Assembly: GCA_025357355.1 (NCBI GenBank)
Contig: JANXPK010000218.1
Coordinates: 1 to 7,747 of the forward strand
DNA length: 7,747 bases
DNA from: Rhodobacterales bacterium
Lineage (GTDB): Bacteria; Pseudomonadota; Alphaproteobacteria; Rhodobacterales; Rhodobacteraceae
Direction of reading: 5' to 3'
The position numbers and the translations under genes were made by a program. Below are positions 1-7,249 of this stretch, in pieces. The stretch's first letter is position 1. Every line of letters begins with the position of its first letter. Under the pieces are notes generated by a model that saw only the letters and a program-made list of their open reading frames with translations, made no database searches and was not told where the DNA came from.

Positions 1-620
1 ATCTTGGTGCGCATCGCTTCCATGCCGAAACTGTCGGCCAGCACGATGGCGTCCTGCGCCAGCGTGACCACGCGGACGGCAGGGGTGATCGCCAAGCCGG
101 CCAGACCCTTGGGGATGCCTTTGCCATCCCAGCGGGCATAAAGCTGGCCGAGACCCGCGCATACGACCGGGTCAAGCGAAAGCCTTACACCGATGCGGCG
201 GGCAACCTCGCAATGACCATTCAGCACCGGCACAGACACGGCGGCGGCAGCGCTGAGGCCCTGAAGCACGGCCAAGGCAGAACCGAGGCCAGATTTTGCT
301 GGATTGCGGTGAATAGCGCGGATCAGGGCGCCCAGCATCTCTGGCGGGTTGACCATGTCGATCCGTGCGACATCATGACGAAAGGCAATTTCATCCTCGA
401 CAAAGGCCGAAATAAGATGGGTATCGGCGTTGCAGCCGACATAGCGCAGCAGGGCCTGATGGAACGTATGGCGGCGCGTGTCGACGTCAAATCCTGCGAC
501 CGCGGCCAGCCGCATCGAGAGCAGACACGAGCGCAGTGCGAAATTCTCTGACTGGCCAGTGGCCAGGTCCATCGCATAGGCGAGGGCAGCAAAGAAATCG
601 GCGCGGCGGACAGGCGGCAT
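1..620 (-). CDS. HD-GYP-like domain protein, probable LuxR-type regulator (3' end beyond window)
   Basis: The reading frame is open from an ATG at 620-618 to the left edge, giving 206 residues; an in-frame stop at 671-669 lies upstream, and no other usable start is present between them. The N-terminus (residues 4-36, starting VRRADFFAALAYAMDLATGQ) and the segment around residues 135-195 resemble a family of HD-domain proteins that carry a C-terminal LuxR helix-turn-helix; that resemblance is from memory, and the DNA-binding end is not in the window. The late motif RWDGKGIPKGL (163-172 region) matches the RWDGxGYPxGL block of HD-GYP domains. The metal-binding residues look lost: the place expected to read LLHDIGK reads LLRYVGC (58-63), and the HHE before RWDG reads LYA. 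It is therefore probably a sensory or scaffold domain and not a cyclic-di-GMP phosphodiesterase. It is transcribed divergently from ccoG. No strong ribosome binding site is visible. Confidence 0.8.
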   Translation of the reverse strand, partial: MPPVRRADFFAALAYAMDLATGQSENFALRSCLLSMRLAAVAGFDVDTRRHTFHQALLRYVGCNADTHLISAFVEDEIAFRHDVARIDMVNPPEMLGALIRAIHRNPAKSGLGSALAVLQGLSAAAAVSVPVLNGHCEVARRIGVRLSLDPVVCAGLGQLYARWDGKGIPKGLAGLAITPAVRVVTLAQDAIVLADSFGMEAMRTK

Positions 621-658
621 GGCAGGCTCGCGGACTTTGGCACAGTAAGAAGGCAGGA

Positions 659-672
659 TTGACCTAGGTCAA
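659..672. promoter_or_regulatory. FNR/FnrL-type operator upstream of ccoG
   Basis: TTGACCTAGGTCAA is a perfect 14-bp palindrome with the TTGAC-N4-GTCAA form of the FNR box (consensus TTGAT-N4-ATCAA). Its centre is 60 bp before the ccoG ATG and 45 bp before the divergent ATG at 620. If FNR sits at the usual class II position (-41.5), ccoG transcription would start near 707; the corresponding -10 region is weak, as expected for an activator-dependent promoter. cbb3 assembly genes in Rhodobacter and Paracoccus relatives are commonly under FnrL/FnrP control, which fits. The factor and start site are inferred. Confidence 0.8.
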
Positions 673-712
673 GGCGCAGCTGCGAGGCAGCGGGCACAAG
701 CGGGCAGCGAAC

Positions 713-717
713 AGGAA
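713..717 (+). promoter_or_regulatory. Ribosome binding site of ccoG
   Basis: AGGAA lies 8 nt before the ATG at 726, a good spacing, and supports that start for ccoG. Confidence 0.6.
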
Positions 718-725
718 CCAAAACA

Positions 726-2153
726 ATGTCGATCAGCGAAGAACCACGGCTTTATGCATCCCGCGAACCGATTTTCCCGCGACGGGTCTTCGGGCGTTTC
801 CGCACGCTCAAATGGTGGATCATGGCGGGAACGCTGGCGATTTATTACCTGACGCCGTGGATCAGATGGGACCGTGGTCCCAATCTGCCGGATCAGGCGG
901 TACTGGTCGATATCTCTACCCGGCGATTCTTCTTTTTCATGATCGAAATCTGGCCGCAGGAGTTTTACTTCGTCGCGGGCCTGCTGATCATGGCCGGGCT
1001 GGGCCTGTTCCTGTTCACGAGTGCTGCCGGGCGGGTCTGGTGCGGCTATGCCTGTCCGCAGACAGTGTGGACCGATCTGTACATTCTGGTCGAGCGCTGG
1101 ATCGAGGGCGACCGCAACGCGCGCATCCGGTTGCACCGCCAGAAGTGGGACCTGGAAAAGTGGCGCAAGCGGCTGGCCAAATGGGCGGTCTGGTTGTTGA
1201 TCGGGGTAGCAACCGGCGGGGCTTGGGTGTTCTACTTCACTGATGCGCCAACGCTGCTGCGTGATCTGTTCGCCGGAACCGCCGCTCCCGTCGCTTATGG
1301 CACGATCGCTACCTTGACCGCGACAACGTTTGTCTTCGGCGGCTTTGCGCGCGAGCAGATCTGCATCTATGCCTGCCCGTGGCCACGCATTCAGGCCGCG
1401 ATGATGGACGAGGACACGTTGACCATCGGCTATCGCGGCTGGCGGGGCGAACCGCGCGGCAAGTTGGGCGGTGCAGGCAACGGCGACTGCATCGACTGCA
1501 TGGCGTGCGTCAATGTCTGTCCCATGGGCATCGACATCCGCGACGGCCAACAACTGGCCTGCATCACCTGCGGCTTGTGCATCGACGCCTGCAACGGCAT
1601 AATGGAAAAGGTCGGCAAACCCTTGAACCTGATCAGCTATATGGCGCTGACCGACGAGACGCGTGAACGCGCGGGTCGGCCGCCGAAGTCGGTGTGGAAG
1701 CATATTTTCCGCCCGCGCACCATTCTTTACACCACGCTTTGGGCCGGGGTGGGCGTCGCACTGGTCGTCGCTTTGTTCCTGCGGCACAACCTTGATGTCT
1801 CGGTCACGCCGGTGCGCAATCCGACCCATGTGGTGCTGGCCGATGGCGCGATCCGCAATACCTATAATCTGCGCTTGCGCAACAAACATGGTGAGGATCG
1901 CTGGTTCACATTCAGCGCCAACTCTCCCGCGACGCTTGTGCTGTCGTTGGAGGGATCGAATGACCTGCGGGTTCTGGTGCCGGCCAACGAGACCCTGGAG
2001 CAGCGGCTGTACGTGACCGCTGCCCCCGATTCGCTCGGGGCAATGACGGCACACACACCCCTGCGGCTATGGATCAGCGATGAAGACGGGATCAAAGTAC
2101 CACGCGCAGAACGGGTCTATGCCAACACGATCTTCAACGGGAAGGATGACTAA
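726..2153 (+). CDS. ccoG: Cytochrome c oxidase (cbb3-type) accessory protein CcoG/FixG, polyferredoxin cupric reductase
   Basis: This 475-residue inner-membrane protein belongs to the CcoG/FixG/RdxA-RdxB family. It contains about five membrane segments (roughly 31-45, 80-98, 152-171, 187-206, 332-352). Two ferredoxin-type [4Fe-4S] motifs lie on the cytoplasmic part: C255-C258-C261-C265 (CIDCMACVNVCP) and C279-C282-C285-C289 (CITCGLCIDAC). Two membrane-adjacent cysteine pairs typical of the NapH/CcoG group are also present, WCGYACPQ (C106, C110) and CIYACPWP (C213, C217). The region after 355 fits the FixG C-terminal Ig-like domain. Members of the family reduce Cu(II) to Cu(I), supplying copper for cbb3 oxidase assembly. 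Length and motifs are normal for the family. The gene is first in a ccoGHIS operon and follows the FNR-type operator. The stop is 1 bp before the preferred ccoH start. Confidence 0.96.
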   Translation: MSISEEPRLYASREPIFPRRVFGRFRTLKWWIMAGTLAIYYLTPWIRWDRGPNLPDQAVLVDISTRRFFFFMIEIWPQEFYFVAGLLIMAGLGLFLFTSAAGRVWCGYACPQTVWTDLYILVERWIEGDRNARIRLHRQKWDLEKWRKRLAKWAVWLLIGVATGGAWVFYFTDAPTLLRDLFAGTAAPVAYGTIATLTATTFVFGGFAREQICIYACPWPRIQAAMMDEDTLTIGYRGWRGEPRGKLGGAGNGDCIDCMACVNVCPMGIDIRDGQQLACITCGLCIDACNGIMEKVGKPLNLISYMALTDETRERAGRPPKSVWKHIFRPRTILYTTLWAGVGVALVVALFLRHNLDVSVTPVRNPTHVVLADGAIRNTYNLRLRNKHGEDRWFTFSANSPATLVLSLEGSNDLRVLVPANETLEQRLYVTAAPDSLGAMTAHTPLRLWISDEDGIKVPRAERVYANTIFNGKDD

Positions 2154-2154
2154 G

Positions 2155-2634
2155 ATGGCGATGGTGGAAAAACCGGTGCGTCCCTTGACCGGATGGCATG
2201 TGCTGGCGATGTTCGTGGCCTTTTTCAGCGTGATCATCGTGGTGAATGCTGGTCTGGCGTGGAAGGCCATCTCGACTTTTCCGGGGCTGGAAGTGGAAAA
2301 CGGCTATATCGCCAGCCAGACCTTTGACAGCGAGATGGCCGCGCAAAAGGCGCTGAACTGGAAGATGAAGCCGGTTTACGATTCTGCAGCCGATCAGTTG
2401 CGGCTGGCCTTCACCGATGCCAGCGGCCAGCCCGTCACGCTGAAATCGCTGAACGTGCTGGTGGGGCGGGCGACCGAGGCGTCGCAGGACGTGCATCCGG
2501 CCTTTACCCAGACCAATGGCGTCTATGTCGCCCCGGCGACCCTGGCGATGGGCAAATGGATGATGGCGATCGAGGCGCGGGCAGCGGACGGCACCCTTTT
2601 CCAGCAGCGTATCGACCTTTATGTGAACCGCTGA
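2155..2634 (+). CDS. ccoH: cbb3 oxidase maturation protein CcoH/FixH
   Basis: The product has 159 residues: a short cytoplasmic N-terminus, one membrane anchor (about 14-37) and a periplasmic FixH domain. The family hallmark region around GLEVENGYIASQTF (44-57) is clear. FixH/CcoH proteins are needed for stable cbb3 oxidase assembly and are associated with the CcoI copper pump; the exact mechanism is not settled. The ATG at 2155 is chosen because GGAAGG (2140-2145) lies 9 nt upstream. The in-frame ATG at 2146 would overlap ccoG by 8 bp and sits directly against that purine stretch, so it is less likely. Longer in-frame extensions run inside ccoG and are not credible. The stop is followed by one base and then the ccoI ATG, which suggests translational coupling. 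Confidence 0.93.
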   Translation: MAMVEKPVRPLTGWHVLAMFVAFFSVIIVVNAGLAWKAISTFPGLEVENGYIASQTFDSEMAAQKALNWKMKPVYDSAADQLRLAFTDASGQPVTLKSLNVLVGRATEASQDVHPAFTQTNGVYVAPATLAMGKWMMAIEARAADGTLFQQRIDLYVNR

Positions 2635-2635
2635 A

Positions 2636-4804
2636 ATGTCGGCGGCCGAGCCAGATCTGGACCACGTAGCGGCCTGCCCGATTTGCGCCGTGGCACCGGA
2701 GCCGGTCATCCCTGCTCCGCCGGATGCCCGGTTGATGCTGTCTTTGCCCTCGGCCCATTGCGCCGCCTGCATCTCGACCGTGGAGGCGGCGCTGCTGGCC
2801 CATCCGGGGGTGCGTTCGGCGCGGGTCAACCTGACACTGAAACGGGTGTCGGTGGCGGCGGAAGCGGCGGTGACGGCGGCAGATCTGGCGCAGGTCCTGG
2901 AAAGCGTGGGCTACGAGGCGCACGAGCTGGACCCCGGACTGCTGTCCTCGACCGAGACCGACCGGCAGGGGCGAGAATTGCTGATGCGGCTGGGTGTGGC
3001 CTTCTTTGCCATGATGAACATCATGCTGCTTTCGGTGGCCGTGTGGTCGGGGGCAGAGGCCGCGACGCGCGATCTGTTTCACTGGATTTCCGCGACGATC
3101 GCCATTCCGACGGTGATCTTCGTCGGCCAGCCGTTCTTCCGCCCGGCCTGGGCCAGCCTGCGGGTCGGACGGCTGGGGATGGACGTGCCGATCTCGCTGG
3201 CGCTGATCCTGGCGTCGTCGATCAGCCTGTATGAGACGATGCATTCCGGCGAAAAGGCCTATTTCGATGCGGCGGTGATGCTGGCATTCTTTCTGCTGCT
3301 GGGCCGCTATCTCGACCATCGCAGCCGCGCGTTGGCCCGGTCGGCGGCAGAAGAGCTTGCCGCGCTGGAGGTGCCGCGTGCCATCGTGCTGGTGGATGGC
3401 GCCGAGGTCCTGCGCCCCTTGGCCGAGGTCGCCCGAGGTGATCTGGTGCTGGTGCGACCGGGCGGGAGGATGCCGGTCGACGGGGTGGTGATGACAGGGT
3501 CGTCCGAGGTCGACCGCGGGCTTTTGACCGGCGAAAGCCTGCCGGTTTTTGCGGGGCCTGGAACGCAGGTTTCGGCAGGCGAGGTTAATCTGACCGGGCC
3601 CCTGACGTTGCGGGTGACAGCGGCGGGGCGCGACTCGTCGCTGCACCGGATGGCCGATCTGGTTGCCGTCGCCGAAAGCGCCAAGACCCGCTACACCACG
3701 CTAGCCGAACGGGCCGCGCGGTTCTATTCGCCAATGGTGCATCTGCTGTCGTTCAGCGCGTTTGGATTCTGGATGTGGAAGACCGGCGGCGATGTGCGCT
3801 TTGCGATCAACATTTCGGCGGCAGTCCTGATCATCACCTGCCCGTGCGCGTTGGGGCTGGCGGTGCCTGCAGTGGTCACGGCAGCTTCGGGCAAACTGTT
3901 TCGCAAAGGAGTGCTGATCAAGAACGGCACGGCGCTCGAGCGACTGGCGCAGGTCGATACCGTGGTTTTCGACAAGACCGGCACCCTGACCATGGGCATG
4001 CCAGAGCCGGCGGGTTTTGGCGACATTCCGGCGGCGGAGATGGCGGTTGCGGTGGCCTTGGCGCGCGGCTCGTCCCATCCTTTGGCGCGGGCATTGGCGC
4101 GGCTGGACGTCGCGGCGGCAGCGGTCACCGACATTCGCGAGGTTCCGGGCTACGGGATGGAGGGGCGGCTGGCCGGGCAGGTCGTGCGGCTGGGTCGCGC
4201 GGCATGGGTTGGAGCAGAGCCAGTTGCGATGACCGCGACCTATCTGGGTTGGGGCGGTGCGACCCGCGCCTTCACCTTCGCCGACCAGATCCGGCCCGGT
4301 GCCGAGGCGGCGATTGCCGAACTGAAGGCGCAGGGCAAGGCAATCAAGCTGCTTTCGGGCGATACCGAAGCGGCCGTCAGCGTCATGGCGCAGCGTCTCG
4401 GGATCACCGATTGGGTGGCGGGCGCCTTGCCCGCGGAAAAGGCCGCCTTGGTGCGCGGGCTGGCAGAGGCGGGGCACAAGGTTCTGATGGTCGGGGATGG
4501 GCTGAACGACACGGCGGCACTGGCAGCGGCGCATGTCTCGATCTCGCCCGCAACGGCCCTGGATGCGTCGCGGGTGGCGTCGGACATTGTGCTTCTGGGT
4601 CGCGATATGTCGGCCATCGGCGATGCCGCGCGGATCTCGCGTCAGGCGACGCGGCGCATGGTTGAAAACTTCGGTATTTCCGCCGCCTATAACGTGATTG
4701 CGGTGCCTTTGGCGTTGATGGGGTCGGCCACACCTCTTGCGGCCGCGCTGGCGATGTCGCTATCGTCGATCACGGTTTCGCTCAACGCGCTCCGGCTCAG
4801 GTAG
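2636..4804 (+). CDS. ccoI: Cu+-translocating P1B-type ATPase CcoI/FixI (CopA2-like), for cbb3 oxidase assembly
   Basis: The 722-residue protein is a complete heavy-metal P-type ATPase. In order it has an N-terminal CPIC cysteine pair (14-17), an HMA metal-binding domain with HCAAC (41-45), transmembrane helices before the actuator domain, the actuator motif TGES (298-301), the membrane CPC copper site (402-404), the phosphorylation motif DKTGT with D446, the nucleotide-binding SSHP motif (479-482), the hinge motif GDGLNDT (620-626), and the last helices with Y685-N686 and MSLSS (707-711), which with CPC mark the Cu+ (P1B-1) class. CcoI-type pumps export Cu+ slowly to the periplasm for insertion into cytochrome oxidase, as opposed to detoxifying CopA; gene context supports this subtype. 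No good Shine-Dalgarno is seen before the ATG, which follows the ccoH stop by one base, so coupled translation is likely. A simple CopA is the alternative but is unlikely here. Confidence 0.96.
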   Translation: MSAAEPDLDHVAACPICAVAPEPVIPAPPDARLMLSLPSAHCAACISTVEAALLAHPGVRSARVNLTLKRVSVAAEAAVTAADLAQVLESVGYEAHELDPGLLSSTETDRQGRELLMRLGVAFFAMMNIMLLSVAVWSGAEAATRDLFHWISATIAIPTVIFVGQPFFRPAWASLRVGRLGMDVPISLALILASSISLYETMHSGEKAYFDAAVMLAFFLLLGRYLDHRSRALARSAAEELAALEVPRAIVLVDGAEVLRPLAEVARGDLVLVRPGGRMPVDGVVMTGSSEVDRGLLTGESLPVFAGPGTQVSAGEVNLTGPLTLRVTAAGRDSSLHRMADLVAVAESAKTRYTTLAERAARFYSPMVHLLSFSAFGFWMWKTGGDVRFAINISAAVLIITCPCALGLAVPAVVTAASGKLFRKGVLIKNGTALERLAQVDTVVFDKTGTLTMGMPEPAGFGDIPAAEMAVAVALARGSSHPLARALARLDVAAAAVTDIREVPGYGMEGRLAGQVVRLGRAAWVGAEPVAMTATYLGWGGATRAFTFADQIRPGAEAAIAELKAQGKAIKLLSGDTEAAVSVMAQRLGITDWVAGALPAEKAALVRGLAEAGHKVLMVGDGLNDTAALAAAHVSISPATALDASRVASDIVLLGRDMSAIGDAARISRQATRRMVENFGISAAYNVIAVPLALMGSATPLAAALAMSLSSITVSLNALRLR

Positions 4805-4808
4805 TCTC

Positions 4809-4967
4809 ATGCAAATCCTTGCCATTCTGATCCCCGCCTCGTTGCTGCTTGGCGGCATCGGTTTGATCGCTTTCTTCTGGGCGATGCGGACCCGGCAATT
4901 CGAGGACCCGCAGGGCGACGCCAATCGCATCCTCACCAAGGATTGGGATGACCGGCCACGCCCTTGA
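4809..4967 (+). CDS. ccoS: cbb3 oxidase assembly protein CcoS/FixS
   Basis: This 52-residue protein consists of one N-terminal membrane segment (about 3-24) followed by the family signature FFWAMRTRQFEDPQGDA (22-38) and a short acidic and proline-containing cytoplasmic tail. CcoS is required for insertion of cofactors (heme and copper) into the CcoN catalytic subunit. The ATG at 4809 lies 4 bp after the ccoI stop, and an AGG at 4799-4801 provides a Shine-Dalgarno at about 7 nt; an upstream in-frame extension would overlap ccoI and is not family-like. It is the last gene of the operon. The next gene is convergent, with only 27 bp between the two stops. Confidence 0.93.
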   Translation: MQILAILIPASLLLGGIGLIAFFWAMRTRQFEDPQGDANRILTKDWDDRPRP

Positions 4968-4994
4968 AGAAGGTCGCAGGTCGAAGCGCCCGGC

Positions 4995-5669
4995 TCAGGC
5001 GATGGTGATGGTGGCAGGGCTCAGACCCACGATGTTGACCACGCAGGTCTGCCCGCGCGACAGTGGGCCGACGCCCGCAGGCGTACCGGTAAAGATCAGA
5101 TCGCCGGGGGCAAGGGTCACAAGACGGGACAGGTGGGCAATGATCGCCGGGACGGGCCAGATCATGTCGCTGAGGCGGGCAAACTGTTTCACCACGCCGT
5201 CCACCGTGCAGGTGATGCTGGCGTCCCCGATCGGCCCCGGATGGATCAGGCCAACCACAGCCGAGGCGTCAAATCCCTTGGCCATGTCCCAGGGGCGGCG
5301 GGCGGCCTTGGCCTCGGCCTGCAGGTCACGCCGGGTCAAGTCGTTGCCAGCCGCATAGCCCCAGACATGAGACAAGGCGGCAGCCTCACTGATGAAGGCA
5401 CCGCCGCGGCCAAGGGCCACGACGAGTTCAGCCTCATGGTGGAAGTCCTTGGTCGCGGGCGGATAGGGAATCGTGACGCCGCTTTCCACTACCGCGTCGG
5501 CGGGTTTGGTGAAATAGAACGGCGGCTCGGCATTCGGGTCATGGCCCATTTCGCGGGCATGATCGGCATAGTTGCGCCCGACGCAGAATATGCGACGCAC
5601 CGGAAAGCGGCCTGGCCCGGTGGTGGGCAGGCTGGGTGGCAGGGGTACAGGGATAACGAAATCGGTCAT
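4995..5669 (-). CDS. Fumarylacetoacetate hydrolase family protein (fumarylpyruvate hydrolase/FAHD1-like)
   Basis: The 224-residue protein is a single FAH-fold domain with an N-terminal segment typical of the fumarylpyruvate hydrolase/FAHD1 branch. Visible landmarks are FCVGRNYADHAREMG (28-42), which holds the catalytic His-Glu pair H37 and E40; the metal ligands E79 and E81 in FHHEAEL; the third ligand D110 in GYAAGNDLTRRDLQ; the lysine K131 in PWDMAKGFDAS; and TGTPAGVG (194-201). Members use Mg2+ or Mn2+ to cleave or decarboxylate 2,4-diketo or related acids. The true substrate cannot be read from the sequence, and no gentisate or aromatic pathway genes are next to it. The ATG at 5669-5667 overlaps the stop of the preceding carboxypeptidase gene as ATGA, so the two are probably cotranscribed and translationally coupled. 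A GTG at 5687 would add six residues but is less likely. Confidence 0.9.
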   Translation of the reverse strand: MTDFVIPVPLPPSLPTTGPGRFPVRRIFCVGRNYADHAREMGHDPNAEPPFYFTKPADAVVESGVTIPYPPATKDFHHEAELVVALGRGGAFISEAAALSHVWGYAAGNDLTRRDLQAEAKAARRPWDMAKGFDASAVVGLIHPGPIGDASITCTVDGVVKQFARLSDMIWPVPAIIAHLSRLVTLAPGDLIFTGTPAGVGPLSRGQTCVVNIVGLSPATITIA

Positions 5670-7204
5670 TGGCCGATCGTGAAGCACTGCACGGCGCGCG
5701 ACTGCAGGCGGCGGCAGGCGAGGTCGGCATTGTCGCGGTTCAGGCCCATGAAATCGGCGTCATAACCGCCATTGCGTTCGATCACCTTGCGCAGGCCGTC
5801 GCCGAGTGTGGCGCTTTCGACCAACTGCATCTTCAAGAGCAGTCGCTCCGCCTCGGCCCTGGTAGTATAATGGCCCAGATTGACCCCCCAGTTTTCGCCG
5901 CCAGAGGTGGAAATCCGGGTGACGACCTCGGGCTTGGCCGGGTTGGCTGCGACCTTTTCATCGGAATCGGTGAAGATCGGGGCGTTGCGCTTGGCAGGGC
6001 GGACCTCGCCCACGGCCAGTTGCAAGGGCTGCGAAGCGGCTGTTGCGGTGACGGTAACGATGCCTTGCGACGGTGTGGTGGCGACAGCGCCCGTCGTCGC
6101 GGCGCTCGCCAGTGTCAGGGCCTGACCTTGCAGGCTGTCGGCGGGTGGCGGTGGAGCCGAGACGGTGGCAACGTCGACAATGGCGGGTTGGGCCGGGTCG
6201 GGGCGCGGCTGCGGCACGGGCGAAGTCGTCAGCGCAAGGTTCAGCCGCAGGGTCTTGCCCGCTCCATTGTCCACCACAGGAAGGGCCGGATCGGCGCTTC
6301 CGTCATCGGTAGAGGCCACGAGGGCGGCATCGGGCGGCGTGGTTTCGGGGTCAGCCGGGACCGGCTTGACCGTCACAACCCCCGGTTTGGCCTTCTTGAA
6401 GCCAAGGTCCAGAAGTTCCGCCATCTTTTGGTTGCGCATCGCCGTCGAGGTGCCGCCGAAGATCGTGCCGATCAGACGCACGCCATTACGCTCGGCACTG
6501 GCCGTCAGGTTGAACCCTGCGGCCGCAGTGTAGCCGGTCTTGATGCCGTCCGCACCGTCATAGCCATCCAGAAACTTGCGGTTGGTGTTGGCGACCGTGG
6601 CCAGGCCCGCATCGGTCGAGCGGCGCGAGAAGATGTTGTAATATTGCGGGAAATCATAGAACAGGTGGCGCCCGAGGATCGACATGTCGTGCGCGGTGGA
6701 AAGATGGCCCGGCGCAGGCAGACCGTTGGCGTTCTTGAAGGTCGAATGCATCATGCCCAGCCGCTGCGCCGTGGCCGTCATCTTAGCCCCCCATTTCTCA
6801 GGCGATCCGCCAAGGGCATCACCTATGGCCGCTGCCGCGTCGTTGGCCGATTTCACCGCCGCCGCACGGATCAGATAGCGCAGCGCGACCTTCTGGCCTG
6901 CTTTCAACCCCAGCCGGGTTGGTGCCTGATTGGCCGCATTCTGCGAAACGGTGATCATGCTGTCGAGTGTGAGGTGCCCGGCCTCGATCTCCTGAAAGGT
7001 GATGTAGAGCGTCATCATCTTGGTCAGCGAGGCGGGTGGCAACGGCGTGTCGGCGTTATGGGAATAAAGGGTTTCGCCGGTGCGGGCGTCCATCAAAAAC
7101 ACCGCGTAAGGCACTGCTGTTGCCATGGTCCCGAACAGGGCGGCCAGGCCCCATATGAACATGAACAAGAGGGTGCGTAAATGCTGCCCCGGAAACGGTT
7201 TCAC
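5666..7204 (-). CDS. dacA: D-alanyl-D-alanine carboxypeptidase (PBP5/6-type, S11) with C-terminal SPOR domain
   Basis: With the GTG start at 7204 the protein has 512 residues. Residues 1-31 form a secretion signal (basic start, hydrophobic TLLFMFIWGLAALFG, then MATA). The S11 peptidase domain follows with the three active-site motifs SLTK (S59, K62), SAN (119-121) and KTG (222-224). After about residue 285 comes a low-complexity Pro/Ala/Thr-rich linker of about 150 residues, then a SPOR domain (about 438-512). The enzyme would trim terminal D-Ala from periplasmic peptidoglycan stem peptides, and SPOR domains bind denuded glycan at the division site. The first possible start is a GTG at 7276, adding 24 residues. 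The 7204 start is preferred: GAGG lies 8 nt upstream, it gives a normal signal peptide, and those 24 codons have clearly lower third-position GC (14 of 24) than the rest. The symbol is by family, so dacC or dacF naming is possible. Confidence 0.93.
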   Translation of the reverse strand: MKPFPGQHLRTLLFMFIWGLAALFGTMATAVPYAVFLMDARTGETLYSHNADTPLPPASLTKMMTLYITFQEIEAGHLTLDSMITVSQNAANQAPTRLGLKAGQKVALRYLIRAAAVKSANDAAAAIGDALGGSPEKWGAKMTATAQRLGMMHSTFKNANGLPAPGHLSTAHDMSILGRHLFYDFPQYYNIFSRRSTDAGLATVANTNRKFLDGYDGADGIKTGYTAAAGFNLTASAERNGVRLIGTIFGGTSTAMRNQKMAELLDLGFKKAKPGVVTVKPVPADPETTPPDAALVASTDDGSADPALPVVDNGAGKTLRLNLALTTSPVPQPRPDPAQPAIVDVATVSAPPPPADSLQGQALTLASAATTGAVATTPSQGIVTVTATAASQPLQLAVGEVRPAKRNAPIFTDSDEKVAANPAKPEVVTRISTSGGENWGVNLGHYTTRAEAERLLLKMQLVESATLGDGLRKVIERNGGYDADFMGLNRDNADLACRRLQSRAVQCFTIGQ

Positions 7205-7228
7205 CTTGCCTGCCTCGTCCTTGCTGCG

Positions 7229-7249
7229 TGCCCCTGTTTGACCGGGGCA
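7229..7249 (-). other. Inverted repeat in probable leader of the carboxypeptidase mRNA
   Basis: Perfect 6-bp arms TGCCCC (7229-7234) and GGGGCA (7244-7249) surround a 9-nt loop, forming a GC-rich hairpin 24 nt before the preferred GTG start at 7204. There is no T tract, so it is not a classical terminator. It may be an incidental or regulatory leader hairpin; if translation began at 7276 it would be coding sequence. Confidence 0.35.

Noticed and set aside
213..551. 112-codon plus-strand frame and overlapping minus-strand frame in the left region
   Set aside because: A different minus-strand frame is open from 620 to the edge and encodes the HD-GYP-like protein with recognisable motifs, so these are shadows.
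669..2054. 461-codon open frame on the minus strand opposite ccoG
   Set aside because: It is antisense to a clearly recognised gene, has no recognisable domain, and is rich in Arg, Gln, Asp and Ala as expected of a high-GC shadow frame.
2504..3646. 380-codon minus-strand open frame opposite ccoH and ccoI
   Set aside because: It spans two genes with complete family motifs on the other strand, and its His/Arg/Gln-rich composition is typical of a shadow.
4968..4994. Possible bidirectional terminator between ccoS and the FAH-family gene
   Set aside because: The 27-bp gap shows no convincing stem-loop with a T tract on either strand.
5669..7180. 503-codon plus-strand open frame opposite the carboxypeptidase
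   Set aside because: The minus strand shows all three S11 active-site motifs and a SPOR domain; the plus-strand frame shows no domain and a Gly/Arg/His-rich composition.
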